Assembly (NCBI RefSeq): GCF_000484695.1
Contig: NZ_AXVR01000008.1
Span: 46,603 to 110,602, forward strand
Length of the DNA: 64,000 bases
Direction: 5' to 3'
Source: Salinispora cortesiana
Lineage (GTDB): Bacteria; Actinomycetota; Actinomycetes; Mycobacteriales; Micromonosporaceae
Below the pieces are notes generated by a model, which made no database searches, was not told where the DNA came from, and was given only the letters and a program-made list of their open reading frames with translations. Shown one piece after another: positions 47,178 to 54,780 of this stretch (the stretch's first letter is position 1; every line of letters starts with the position of its first letter). The position numbers and the translations under genes are program-made.

Positions 47178-47735
47178 GTGAACATCGGTCCCGTTCCCTT
47201 AGCTGATTCGATTGTGATGCGTTTGCTGGAGAAGTCCGACGCGGGGCCGTTGCGCGAGGCATACCTTCTCAACCGGGCGTACCTTCAGCCGTGGGAGCCA
47301 CGGCGGGCGGATGCCTTCTTCACGTTGGAGGCGCAGCGGAGTCGGGTCCAGGATCAGCTCCGGCTCCTGGACTCGGGCCAGGCATTGCCCTGGGTGTTGG
47401 ACGAGGGGGGTCGGGTTGTTGGGACGCTGACTCTGTCCAACATCACACTCGGACCCTTCCGCAGTGCCAACCTCGGCTACTGGGTCGACCACCGGCGTGC
47501 CGGGCGGGGGCTTGCTACTCAGGCTGTTCAGCATGCCTGCCGGCTCGCCGACGACGTGGCCGACCTGCACCGGCTTGAGGCCGGCACCCTCGTGCGCAAC
47601 ATCGGAAGTCAACGCGTTCTCACCAAAGCCGGGTTCACGCTGATCGGCACCGCCGCCAACTACCTACATATCGACGGTGCCTGGCAGGACCATCTGATCT
47701 TCCAGCGAACCCTGAACGAACGTCCCCCAGCGTGA
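47178..47735 (+). CDS. GNAT-family N-acetyltransferase (RimJ/RimL type)
   Basis: A 185-residue acetyltransferase from GTG at 47178. The acetyl-CoA pyrophosphate loop is YWVDHRRAGRGLATQAV (R-x-x-G-x-G/A); LTLSNITLGPFRSANLGYW and VRNIGSQRVLTKAGFTLIG match the RimJ/RimL group that acetylates ribosomal protein N-termini or small amines. Not clustered with a target gene; precise substrate unknown. Confidence 0.9.
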   Translation: MNIGPVPLADSIVMRLLEKSDAGPLREAYLLNRAYLQPWEPRRADAFFTLEAQRSRVQDQLRLLDSGQALPWVLDEGGRVVGTLTLSNITLGPFRSANLGYWVDHRRAGRGLATQAVQHACRLADDVADLHRLEAGTLVRNIGSQRVLTKAGFTLIGTAANYLHIDGAWQDHLIFQRTLNERPPA

Positions 47736-47799
47736 GGTCGCGTCCAGGAGGAATCAGACCGCCGGAGGCCGTCGGCGGCCATGATGCCTGGAGTTGTCG

Positions 47800-48576
47800 C
47801 TACCCGACCTGTCGGTCCGACGGGCCGGGGCGGGTGTAGCGGAGGAACAGGTTGCCCTGCTCGTCGAGGAGGGAGCGGTGGAGCTGCCACTGCCCGCCCG
47901 CGGGTAGTCCGGCCGGGCCGGCGGTGATCCGTGGGCCCGCCACCGCCAGCAGCTGCGGGGTGATCGTCACGCAGACCTCGTCGAGCAGGTCCGCCCGGGC
48001 CAGCTGGCCGGCCAGTGAGGGGCCGCCTTCGCAGACGATGCGTCGGTGCCCCCGCTGTCGCAGCATCTGGACCGCCTGGTTGAGGTCGACGTCCTGGTCG
48101 CCGGCGACCAGCAGCTCGGCGGCTTCGGCCACCGCCGCCCTGCTCTTGGCCGCCGCAGCGGCGGGGACGATCAGGATCGGCCGGGACTGGCGGTGACCTC
48201 CGATGCTGCGCTGGAACAACGGGCCACTCAGGTCGAGATCGAGACTGCGGGTAACAACCGCGACGGCCGGATAGGGCGGTAGGCCGTTGGCCCGTCGACG
48301 GGCGATCTCGGGAGCCGACAGGGCGGTCTGCCCGTACTGCTCGGCGCGGATCGTGCCCGCGCCCAGCAGCAGCAGGTCGGCGTCTCGTTTGACCAGGCGA
48401 TAGACCCGCTGGTCACCGCTGCTGGTCAACGCGGTGCTGGCGCCGTTCACCGCGGCGAGACCGTCGATACTCGACACCGTGACCAGGCGTACGTGATCTC
48501 CGGTGGGGGAGGGCAGTGCGTAGCGTTCGTGAAGTTCGTCTTCGTCCAGGTCGATCAGTCCGGCGGTGGGCCACAT
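47800..48576 (-). CDS. RibD-C/dihydrofolate-reductase-like pyrimidine reductase family protein
   Basis: NADPH-dependent reductase fold related to the C-terminal domain of RibD, 258 residues from ATG at 48576. VRLVTVSSIDGLAAVNGAST is the N-terminal signature, LLLGAGTIRAEQYG and RIVCEGGPSLAGQLARADLLDEV the nucleotide- and substrate-binding motifs. The product may act in riboflavin-like or deazaflavin metabolism. The frame has no stop upstream until beyond 49300 and the stretch 48577-49059 has coding-like codons, so the true protein may begin at ATG 49059 and be a 419-residue fusion. Confidence 0.8.
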   Translation of the reverse strand: MWPTAGLIDLDEDELHERYALPSPTGDHVRLVTVSSIDGLAAVNGASTALTSSGDQRVYRLVKRDADLLLLGAGTIRAEQYGQTALSAPEIARRRANGLPPYPAVAVVTRSLDLDLSGPLFQRSIGGHRQSRPILIVPAAAAAKSRAAVAEAAELLVAGDQDVDLNQAVQMLRQRGHRRIVCEGGPSLAGQLARADLLDEVCVTITPQLLAVAGPRITAGPAGLPAGGQWQLHRSLLDEQGNLFLRYTRPGPSDRQVG

Positions 48577-49059
48577 GTCGCGGATCCGAGAACCGGCGGC
48601 GGGCGGCGGCGGGCCCGCCAGCCGCCAGACCAACTCGGCGAGCCGTTCGGTGAGAAGACCAGGAAGGCGGGTGCGCGCCGCGGCATCCGTGCCGCTGGTG
48701 CAACGCCGTTCGGCACCGTGTCGTTGGCCCCGCACCAGGTACTCCCGGCCGTTGCGGTCCATGGCGTAGCCAATGTGCTGGCCGTCGATCTCACCCGAGA
48801 CGGCGACCGCGTCCACACCGAGGTCCCGCTGCGTGTTGGCGATGCCGCGATGGCGGCGACACTGGTCGATCCAGTGTGCCAGGAGGTCGAGCGGGGTGTG
48901 CCCATCGACGCCGCTGGCGAGGATGGCGGGCACGGCCGGCTTCGGTGGCCGATGGCTGATCGTGAGCAGCGTCGGTGGGCCACCCCAGCGCCAGGTGACG
49001 CTGAGTTCTTCCAGCACAGACAAGATCGAACTGCTCGTATTCGGGGGAGCTGATGTCAT
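48577..49059 (-). CDS. Possible N-terminal domain fused in frame to the RibD-like reductase
   Basis: 161 codons in frame with, and uninterrupted into, the downstream reductase. From ATG at 49059 the product starts MTSAPPNTSSSILSVLEE, with later stretches such as LDLLAHWIDQCRRHRGIANT and AVSGEIDGQHIGYAMDRNGR that read like a folded protein. Third codon positions are mostly G or C after the first 15 codons. I do not recognise a family. Either one 419-residue fusion is made, or translation also starts internally at 48576; the upstream ribosome binding site at 49059 is weak. Confidence 0.5.
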
Positions 49060-49132
49060 ACCTGACCGTTTCGCGCTGATGGTGGCGTGCTGGTCTGGCC
49101 TGACCAACACCGGAGCTGCCCCGGCTGAGGAC

Positions 49133-49702
49133 TCACCCGGTTGGGCCCGCAGCGCTGGCGGGGCGCCGTGGTTCCCGTTTGGGAAACACGGTATACGCGA
49201 GCGGCCAGAAGACGAGCCAGATCGCCATCGCCAGGCTGAGCCGCCCGATCCACCCCCAGAGCTCCTGGGTCCGATCGGCGTCACCGACGAAGGCGATACC
49301 AGCAAGCAGGAGAGCGCAGGCAACGGCCCAGCCGATCAGGCCCCGGCCCCACTCGCGCCACTCGTGTCGGGTGCGCTCCAGTCCGTACCGTGGTGCCCGC
49401 GGCGGCGGCGGCCCGCCCGCGAAACGGTGCGCGAAGCGCACGTCGGCCCAGCGGACCATGCGGTGACCGAACGCCACCGAGAAGCCGAGGTACGCCGCGG
49501 CGAGGCCGTGCGCGGCGGTGGCGGTCCCGCCGCGGCGTAGGTCGATCGTCGTGGCGGCGAGCAGGACGAGGTCGACTGTCGGGACCGCCAGGAGTAGGAC
49601 GGCGCCGACGCGGGGAAGGCGCAGCGGGTATCGGGCCAGTAGTCCGGCCATGAGTAGCAGCCAGAAGGCCACCTCGCAGGCGACGATTACCGCGACAAGC
49701 AC
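49133..49702 (-). CDS. Four-span membrane protein of unknown function
   Basis: A 189-residue integral membrane protein from GTG at 49702. Hydrophobic segments at about 2-25, 33-55, 120-140 and 150-170, with a hydrophilic loop (70-115, HRMVRWADVRFAHRFAGGPP) between them. No known catalytic motif and no family I can name. Divergent from a TetR-type repressor with 69 bp between starts, so it is the probable target of that repressor. Confidence 0.75.
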   Translation of the reverse strand: MLVAVIVACEVAFWLLLMAGLLARYPLRLPRVGAVLLLAVPTVDLVLLAATTIDLRRGGTATAAHGLAAAYLGFSVAFGHRMVRWADVRFAHRFAGGPPPPRAPRYGLERTRHEWREWGRGLIGWAVACALLLAGIAFVGDADRTQELWGWIGRLSLAMAIWLVFWPLAYTVFPKREPRRPASAAGPTG

Positions 49703-49771
49703 CCCGGACCCCCTTTTTAGTACGCTGTACCATCACAGTAGCAGGGGATGTCATCGACCACCGGAGGAGCC
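49703..49771. promoter_or_regulatory. Divergent promoter/operator between membrane protein and TetR gene
   Basis: The 69-bp gap holds an AT-richer stretch (around 49714-49741) with partly symmetrical TAC/GTA elements (TACGCTGTA and CACAGTA). It is the likely operator of the TetR regulator, but symmetry is imperfect and I cannot define half-sites firmly. Confidence 0.35.
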
Positions 49772-50386
49772 GTGCCGAAGATCGTCGACCACGACGCGCG
49801 CCGCGCCGAGTTGGCCGAGGCGATGTGGCGCGTCGTCTATCGCGATGGCGTCGCCGCGGCCACGGTGCGAAGCATCGCTGCCGAGGCCGGCTGGTCACCC
49901 AGCGCGCTACGACACTACTTCGCCACCCAGGCCGAATTGTTGATCTTCGCCATGGAGTATGTGCTGGCGAAGGCCACCGAACGCTTCGCTACGGAAAGCT
50001 GGGACGGCCCGCCCCGCGAGACCACTCAGCGGGTGCTGGAGGAGTTCCTGCCGCTGGATCGGCAGCGCCGCAGAGCGGCTGAGGTGTGGCTGTGGCTGAC
50101 CTTGCACGCCCAGGTTGATCCGGCCGCCCAGGCGCGCCTCAGCGAGGCCGACGACGGCGTCCGGCGGGTGGTCGACATCGCTGTCGACGCCCTCGCGGCG
50201 GCCGGGCTGGTGACTCGGGGTGCTGACCTCGGCGCGGAGAAGGCCCGACTGCATGCCCTGCTCGACGGGCTCACCCTGCACGCGCTGGTACGTGCCGAGC
50301 TCATGCCGCCTGACCGCCTCCGCGTGTTGCTCGCCGAGCATCTCGACCGCCTGGCGGGCGCCCAGGACGAGGAGGCGACCCGGTAG
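49772..50386 (+). CDS. TetR/AcrR family transcriptional regulator
   Basis: A 204-residue repressor. Helix-turn-helix at about 10-55 (LAEAMWRVVYRDGVAAATVR and IAAEAGWSPSALRHYFATQAELL), then the helical ligand-binding domain with LWLTLHAQVDPAAQ. GTG at 49772 has GGAGGAG immediately upstream; ATG at 49748 would add eight residues. Likely represses itself and the divergent membrane protein gene. The C-terminal domain resembles BetI-like regulators. Confidence 0.9.
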   Translation: MPKIVDHDARRAELAEAMWRVVYRDGVAAATVRSIAAEAGWSPSALRHYFATQAELLIFAMEYVLAKATERFATESWDGPPRETTQRVLEEFLPLDRQRRRAAEVWLWLTLHAQVDPAAQARLSEADDGVRRVVDIAVDALAAAGLVTRGADLGAEKARLHALLDGLTLHALVRAELMPPDRLRVLLAEHLDRLAGAQDEEATR

Positions 50387-50397
50387 CCGGGAGCCCG

Positions 50398-50874
50398 TCA
50401 CGTTTCGGGGTGTGTCCGCCCGCGCCCGGCGCTTTGCTCCAGGGACAGGACATGATCCAGGATGGCGTCGAGGTTGGCCCGGTTGGCCTCGGACAGCCCC
50501 CGCGCCTTGAGCGCCACGGCGCGGACGCCGGGGGTCTGCAGCGCCTCGTTGAGGTCACGTAACTCCTGGAGTTGCCGGAGCTCGGCGTCGATGTGGCCGG
50601 TGTCGCCGTCGAGAAAGTACGCGGCGGGAACACCGAAGAACGCTGCCAACGCCTCCATGTGCTGCTTAGTCGGGTTTGTTCGCTTCCCGGTACGCAGCGC
50701 GTGTAGGTAGCTGGCCGAGACGTCCCCGCCCGTGCGTCGTACGGCCTCGGCCACCTCCCGGTCGGTGTAGGGCTTCTTGCGGCCGGGCGGCAGCCGGTGC
50801 TGGTACAGGTGGTTGAGTTTGTCGGCTAGGGACCGCTCGGTGCTGCCCAGCCTCCGAGGGGTGTCGTCGGTCAT
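50398..50874 (-). CDS. XRE-family regulator resembling EspR
   Basis: A 158-residue helix-turn-helix protein from ATG at 50874 behind GCTGGAGGTG. It parallels mycobacterial EspR throughout: LADKLNHLYQHRLPPGRKKP, SASYLHALRTGKRTNPTKQH, MEALAAFFGVPAAYFLDGD, then RAVALKARGLSEANRANLDA. EspR is a nucleoid-associated regulator of the ESX-1 system; no ESX genes are in this window, so the target here is unknown. Its gene is convergent with the TetR gene (12 bases apart), and its upstream region carries a palindromic candidate operator. Confidence 0.88.
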   Translation of the reverse strand: MTDDTPRRLGSTERSLADKLNHLYQHRLPPGRKKPYTDREVAEAVRRTGGDVSASYLHALRTGKRTNPTKQHMEALAAFFGVPAAYFLDGDTGHIDAELRQLQELRDLNEALQTPGVRAVALKARGLSEANRANLDAILDHVLSLEQSAGRGRTHPET

Positions 50875-50993
50875 GGGGCACCTCCAGCTCCGTCTCCTGA
50901 GGCGAGTAACGCAGAGTTCACCGTCGTCACCAGTTGACAACACTCCGTGCGTGATGGCTATCCTCATGCCGGTCCACTCATGTGGACAGGCAC

Positions 50994-51024
50994 ATAGTAG
51001 GTGACAACTGATGTAGATTGTCAG
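50994..51024 (-). promoter_or_regulatory. Promoter and palindromic operator upstream of the EspR-like gene
   Basis: On the minus strand, CTGACA (51024-51019) and TACTAT (50999-50994) lie 19 bases apart as -35 and -10. Overlapping them is a perfect inverted repeat TGACAA (51002-51007), ten bases, TTGTCA (51018-51023). The arrangement, 120-150 bases upstream of the start codon, suits autoregulation by the EspR-like protein or control by the neighbouring MerR-type regulator. Confidence 0.5.
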
Positions 51025-51287
51025 CTGTCCGTCCGGTGGCGGTCCGCGCCAAGCATTGCCGGCCCTTCGGCCGGCAACCGATTGACCGGCCCACCGGCAA
51101 CTGGTCCCCACCCCTGGTCAGCGATGGGATCGTGACGGTAACGGGGGACTGGCCCGCGTCTGCTCCGGCGCGGGTCGTGCCGCATCGGCTCACGTTGTCC
51201 GGGGTGGGTGTCCGTGGTCTGGCCCCGCAGCGCCACCCTCGCCTGGTTTGCCGGCACTAGCCCGCCTTGGCCGTCCCCTGCTGGCTG

Positions 51288-51318
51288 TTGACCTTCAAGT
51301 TGGTTGAAGGCTCAGGAT
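51288..51318 (+). promoter_or_regulatory. MerR-type promoter with dyad in a 19-bp spacer
   Basis: TTGACC (-35, 51288-51293) and CAGGAT (-10, 51313-51318) are separated by 19 bases, and a perfect dyad CCTTCAA (51292-51298) / TTGAAGG (51304-51310) lies across the -35 and spacer. This is the standard architecture of promoters activated by MerR/CueR/SoxR proteins. It ends 28 bases before the MerR start codon, indicating autoregulation. Confidence 0.75.
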
Positions 51319-51346
51319 GGTCGGCGTGGCAGAACATGACGATCGG

Positions 51347-52394
51347 ATGACGATCGGAGTCTTCGCGCGGACTGCGAAGGTCAGCACCAGCGCCCTGCGC
51401 TTCTACGACGACTGCGGGCTCGTGCGACCCCGTGCGGTCGAGCCGGTCACCAGATACCGGTACTACTCGCCGGATCAGCTCGACGAGGTCGCCCTGATCC
51501 GGCAACTACGGAAGGTGGGGCTGCCGCTGGGTGAGGTGCGGCGGGTGCTCGCAGGCCCCGCCGGGGTGGCCGAGCAGCTATTGGCGGCTCATCTGAGCTC
51601 GATGGAACGCGCCGTCGAGGACGCCCGGGTCACCCTCACCGCCGCGCTGACGCTGATCCGAGACCGAGAAGACGCCGTGCTGGCCTGGTCCGGGCAGCTA
51701 CTTGCCGAGGCGATCGGGCAGGTGGCGTCGGCCGCGGACCCCAGCGCCGGCATCCCCGCGCTCGGCGGGATCCTGATCGAGGCGGCCCCAGATGAGCTGC
51801 GGTTGGTGGCGACCGACCGGTATCGGCTCACGGTCCGGTCGCTGCCGGCCGACCGGCGGCAGGTGCCGGGGGGCGGCCGTTGTTGACGCAGTCCAGCTGG
51901 ACGGGGCGCGACCGTGGATCGGCAACCAGGAGCACCTGCAGATCGGGTACGCAGATTCGTGCGTCCATCTCACCGGGCCCGGTGGTCACCGACGGCTACC
52001 GACAGTCGCGAAAGCCTTCCCCGCGTACCGGATTGTCCTCGACGGACTGCCCGAGGTGCGGACCCAGGTGGTCGCGCCGAGGGATCTGCTGCTGGCGGCC
52101 ATCGCAGACGATCCCTCGGCGCGCCTCGACTGTGTGGTGAACGGCGATCTGACCGTGACGTCGTCGTGTCAGGCGACGCCGAGAGCGGTTCCCGCCGACG
52201 TCACCGGTGCGCCGGTGACGATCAGCTTCCGCTCCGCCACGCTGTACCCGGCGCTGGCAGCAGCCAGCATCGGGCCGGACGTGATGCTGCAGATCAGCCA
52301 ATCCCACTTACCCGTTTTTGTTCGCTGCGCCGATGACGGCGATATCACCACCGTGGTGATGCCGGTGAAGGCCAGCCCACAATCCGAAACCTGA
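51347..52394 (+). pseudogene. MerR regulator fused to DNA polymerase III beta-clamp-like domain, frameshifted
   Basis: Codes for a MerR-type helix-turn-helix (TIGVFARTAKVSTSALRFYD and VTRYRYYSPDQLDEVALIRQ) and coiled helix, followed by a beta-sliding-clamp-like region that acts as ligand-sensing part in a known actinobacterial family. Frame one, from ATG 51347, runs through LRLVATDRYRLTVRSLPADR and ends at a TGA at 51884. The clamp homology continues in another frame (AVVDAVQLDGARPWI to VVMPVKASPQSET, stop 52394). Removing one G from the G6 run at 51868-51873 restores a 348-residue product. It is either inactivated, phase variable, frameshifted during translation, or a sequencing error. Confidence 0.85.
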
Positions 52395-52402
52395 GGAGAA
52401 CC

Positions 52403-52909
52403 GTGGAACAGACGCGAACCACGCCCGACGAGACGATGGCGAGCATCGTTACCGCGGTGGAACTCGGCCGCTCCGGGCAGCGGGTTCAGGCCCGCGAGGC
52501 TCTCACCGCGCTCTGGGAGCAGATCAGCGCCACCGGCGATGCGCTGCACCGGTGCACCCTCGCCCACCACCTGGCCGATCTGCAGGACACCACCCAGGCT
52601 GAACTCGAATGGGACGAGCGCGCCCTGGTCGCCGCCGACGACCTCACCGACGAACGTGCCCAGCGGTACGAAAGCGCGTGGCAGGTGCGGCTTCTCCTGC
52701 CCTCACTGCACCTCAACCTCGCTGATGATCATCGGCGTCTGGGTGACCCCGCTCGAGCGCGCGAACATCTGGCTCAGGCCCGGAGTCTGGTTCCGCACCT
52801 CCCCGACGACCAGTACGGCGGCATGATCCGCAGCAGTTTCCAGCACGTTTCGGAAGCTTTGGCGACGGGTTCGACCCAGCGCCTCGACTCCCCTCCGTCA
52901 GGAGGATAG
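52403..52909 (+). CDS. Tetratricopeptide-like repeat protein
   Basis: A 168-residue soluble, all-helical protein from GTG at 52403, eight bases after the MerR-clamp stop and surely in its transcript. Helical pairs such as AVELGRSGQRVQAREALTAL and LADDHRRLGDPARAREHLAQ have the TPR-like alternation of small and large residues. No enzymatic motif. Such proteins commonly follow this class of MerR gene in actinomycetes, presumably as a protein-interaction partner; that role is inferred. Confidence 0.8.
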   Translation: MEQTRTTPDETMASIVTAVELGRSGQRVQAREALTALWEQISATGDALHRCTLAHHLADLQDTTQAELEWDERALVAADDLTDERAQRYESAWQVRLLLPSLHLNLADDHRRLGDPARAREHLAQARSLVPHLPDDQYGGMIRSSFQHVSEALATGSTQRLDSPPSGG

Positions 52910-52954
52910 CCAGGCAGATCCAGGTCAATATTGTTATAGACAGGTCACGATACA

Positions 52955-52969
52955 GTTAAGTACATTAAC
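52955..52969. promoter_or_regulatory. 15-bp AT-rich palindrome upstream of the cellulase
   Basis: GTTAA (52955-52959), GTACA, TTAAC (52965-52969): a perfect five-base dyad inside an AT-rich island (about 52925-52975), 77 bases before the cellulase start. A candidate operator for a regulator of cellulose use. It is not the CebR consensus (TGGGAGCGCTCCCA). Confidence 0.45.
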
Positions 52970-53045
52970 AAAGCGTGCCACGTGGAGTCCCTGTTCCGAC
53001 ACCAGCCACGGCCGAGCTGATCGGGCGATGTCTCTAGGAGGACCG

Positions 53046-54437
53046 ATGAAGCTGGGCATGAGGACTGTGGCCCTGGCCGGCGTCTTCGCGGTCGTGGCCG
53101 CGGCGGCCATGGTGGCCACCACCGCCACCGCCACCGCGGCGGCCGCGCCGACCGCGACGTTCGTCAAGGTTTCCGACTGGGGTAGTGGCTGGGAAGGCCG
53201 ATACACCATCACCAACGGGGGAAGCAGCACGCTGACCTCCTGGCAGGTCGACTTCGACCTGCCGGCGGGCACCAGCATCGGCACGTACTGGAACGCGCTG
53301 ATGGACCGCGACGGGCAGCGCTACCGTTTCACCAACCAGCACTGGAACGGCACGGTCGCACCGGGCGCCTCGGTGACGTTCGGCTTCCTCGGCTCCGGCT
53401 CCGGCCATCCGAGCGGCTGTCGACTCAACGGCCAGCCGTGCCAGCCGACAGCTCCTCCGACGACCAGTCCACCCTCACCGTCACCGACCACCGCACCTCC
53501 TGGTAGCACGCCGGTCGCGGCGAACGGACAGCTGCGGGTCTGTGGTGAACAGCTCTGTAACGACAACGGCAAGGCGATCCAACTGCGGGGCATGAGCACG
53601 CACGGTCTGCAGTGGTACGCCAACTGCGCGACCAACGCCTCCCTTGACGTCCTCGCCCACCAGTGGGGCGCCGACGTCCTGCGGATCTCGATGTACATCC
53701 AGGAAGGTGGCTACGAGACCGACCCGCGTGGCTTCACCGACCTGGTCCATGAGTACATCGAGATGGCTACCGCTCGCGGCCTCTACGCGATCGTCGACTG
53801 GCACATGCTCACGCCGGGCGACCCCAACTACAACCTGTCGCGCGCGCAGACCTTCTTCGCCGAGATCGCCGACCGGCACCGGGACAAGGTGAACGTCCTC
53901 TACGAGATCGCGAACGAGCCGAACGGGGTCAACTGGGGCGCGGTCAAGAGCTACGCCGACCAGGTCATCCCGGTGATCCGAGAGCGGGACCCGGAGGCTG
54001 TGGTGCTGGTCGGCACTCCCGACTGGTCGTCGCTCGGGGTCTCCGGAAGCGGCGGCGGCGTGGACGCCATCACCGCCAACCCGGTGGCGGCCAGCAACCT
54101 GATGTACGTCTTCCACTTCTACGCGGCATCGCACCGCGACCTGTACTACAACACCCTGGCGGCGGCGGCCGACCAGATTCCGATCTTCGTGACCGAGTTC
54201 GGCACCCAGCAGTACACCGGCGACGGTCCGAACGACTTCACCATGTCCCAACGCTACCTCGACCTGATGGCGAGCAAGAAGATCAGTTGGGTCAACTGGA
54301 ACTACTCCGACGACTTCCGCTCCGGCGCGGTCTTCACCACGGGAACGTGTGCCAGTGGCGACTTCGGCGGCACCGGCCCGCTCAAGCCGGCCGGCGGTTG
54401 GATCCGTGACCGCATGCGTACCGCTGACGACTTCTGA
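53046..54437 (+). CDS. Secreted endoglucanase: CBM2 plus glycoside hydrolase family 5
   Basis: Hydrolyses beta-1,4-glucan chains outside the cell. 463 residues from ATG at 53046 behind TAGGAGGA. Signal peptide about 1-35 (basic start, Ala-rich core). CBM2 cellulose-binding domain about 40-138, with surface tryptophans in DWGSGWEGRY and HWNGTVAPGAS. A Pro/Thr/Ser linker (about 140-160) leads to the GH5 catalytic domain; catalytic acid/base Glu291 in YEIANEPNG and nucleophile Glu384 in IFVTEFGT. Start is decided by the strong ribosome binding site. Stand-alone, with a terminator behind it. Confidence 0.96.
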   Translation: MKLGMRTVALAGVFAVVAAAAMVATTATATAAAAPTATFVKVSDWGSGWEGRYTITNGGSSTLTSWQVDFDLPAGTSIGTYWNALMDRDGQRYRFTNQHWNGTVAPGASVTFGFLGSGSGHPSGCRLNGQPCQPTAPPTTSPPSPSPTTAPPGSTPVAANGQLRVCGEQLCNDNGKAIQLRGMSTHGLQWYANCATNASLDVLAHQWGADVLRISMYIQEGGYETDPRGFTDLVHEYIEMATARGLYAIVDWHMLTPGDPNYNLSRAQTFFAEIADRHRDKVNVLYEIANEPNGVNWGAVKSYADQVIPVIRERDPEAVVLVGTPDWSSLGVSGSGGGVDAITANPVAASNLMYVFHFYAASHRDLYYNTLAAAADQIPIFVTEFGTQQYTGDGPNDFTMSQRYLDLMASKKISWVNWNYSDDFRSGAVFTTGTCASGDFGGTGPLKPAGGWIRDRMRTADDF

Positions 54438-54780
54438 CCGCCCCTCCACCCGGATCACAAACCGCCGCCCCGGTCGATCAGCCGCCGGGTGGCGGTTTCC
54501 GTACCGGCGCGCGCCGCAGGAATGCCCACCACGTACGGGACAGTCACCTCCGGGGCTCTCGGTTCACCTGCTCCAGGCCCCGTGCTGTCGTCAGCGCGTG
54601 CCGTAGCCGCTGGCGTAGCGGGCAACAGCGGGCGGGCACCGACGAGCGATCTCGCCGCGGACCACCGCGAGTTCCTGCCCAACCCGGTCCGACCAAGTAG
54701 CCGTCCCGCTACAACGAATCGGTGACTCTGCCAGCCGCCTGGGCCGACCTGGCCGAACTGCAGGACTCGCCACGGCACGT
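54438..54780. other. Intergenic region, 343 bp, no gene seen
   Basis: Lies between the convergent ends of the cellulase and aldo/keto reductase genes. It contains the cellulase terminator (54459-54498). The remaining 280 bases show only short open frames with atypical codon use, and no RNA gene recognised. Confidence 0.5.
54459..54498 (+). terminator. Terminator hairpin after the cellulase
   Basis: AAACCGCC at 54459-54466 pairs with GGCGGTTT at 54491-54498, and the stem continues inward with GCCCCGG against CCGGGT allowing one mismatch. It ends in TTT and starts 22 bases after the stop codon. Confidence 0.65.

Larger units (their letters stand above)
50875..51346. other. Intergenic region between EspR-like and MerR genes, 472 bp
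   Basis: No coding frame with convincing codon use. It contains a leftward promoter candidate with a palindrome (50994-51024), a plus-strand TTGACA/TATCCT pair (50934-50939 and 50959-50964, 19-base spacer), and a MerR-type promoter next to the MerR gene (51288-51318). Confidence 0.6.

Noticed and set aside
48493..49053. Plus-strand frame of 186 codons opposite the RibD extension
   Set aside because: The minus-strand frame has better third-position GC and continues into a recognised gene; the plus frame has no motif.
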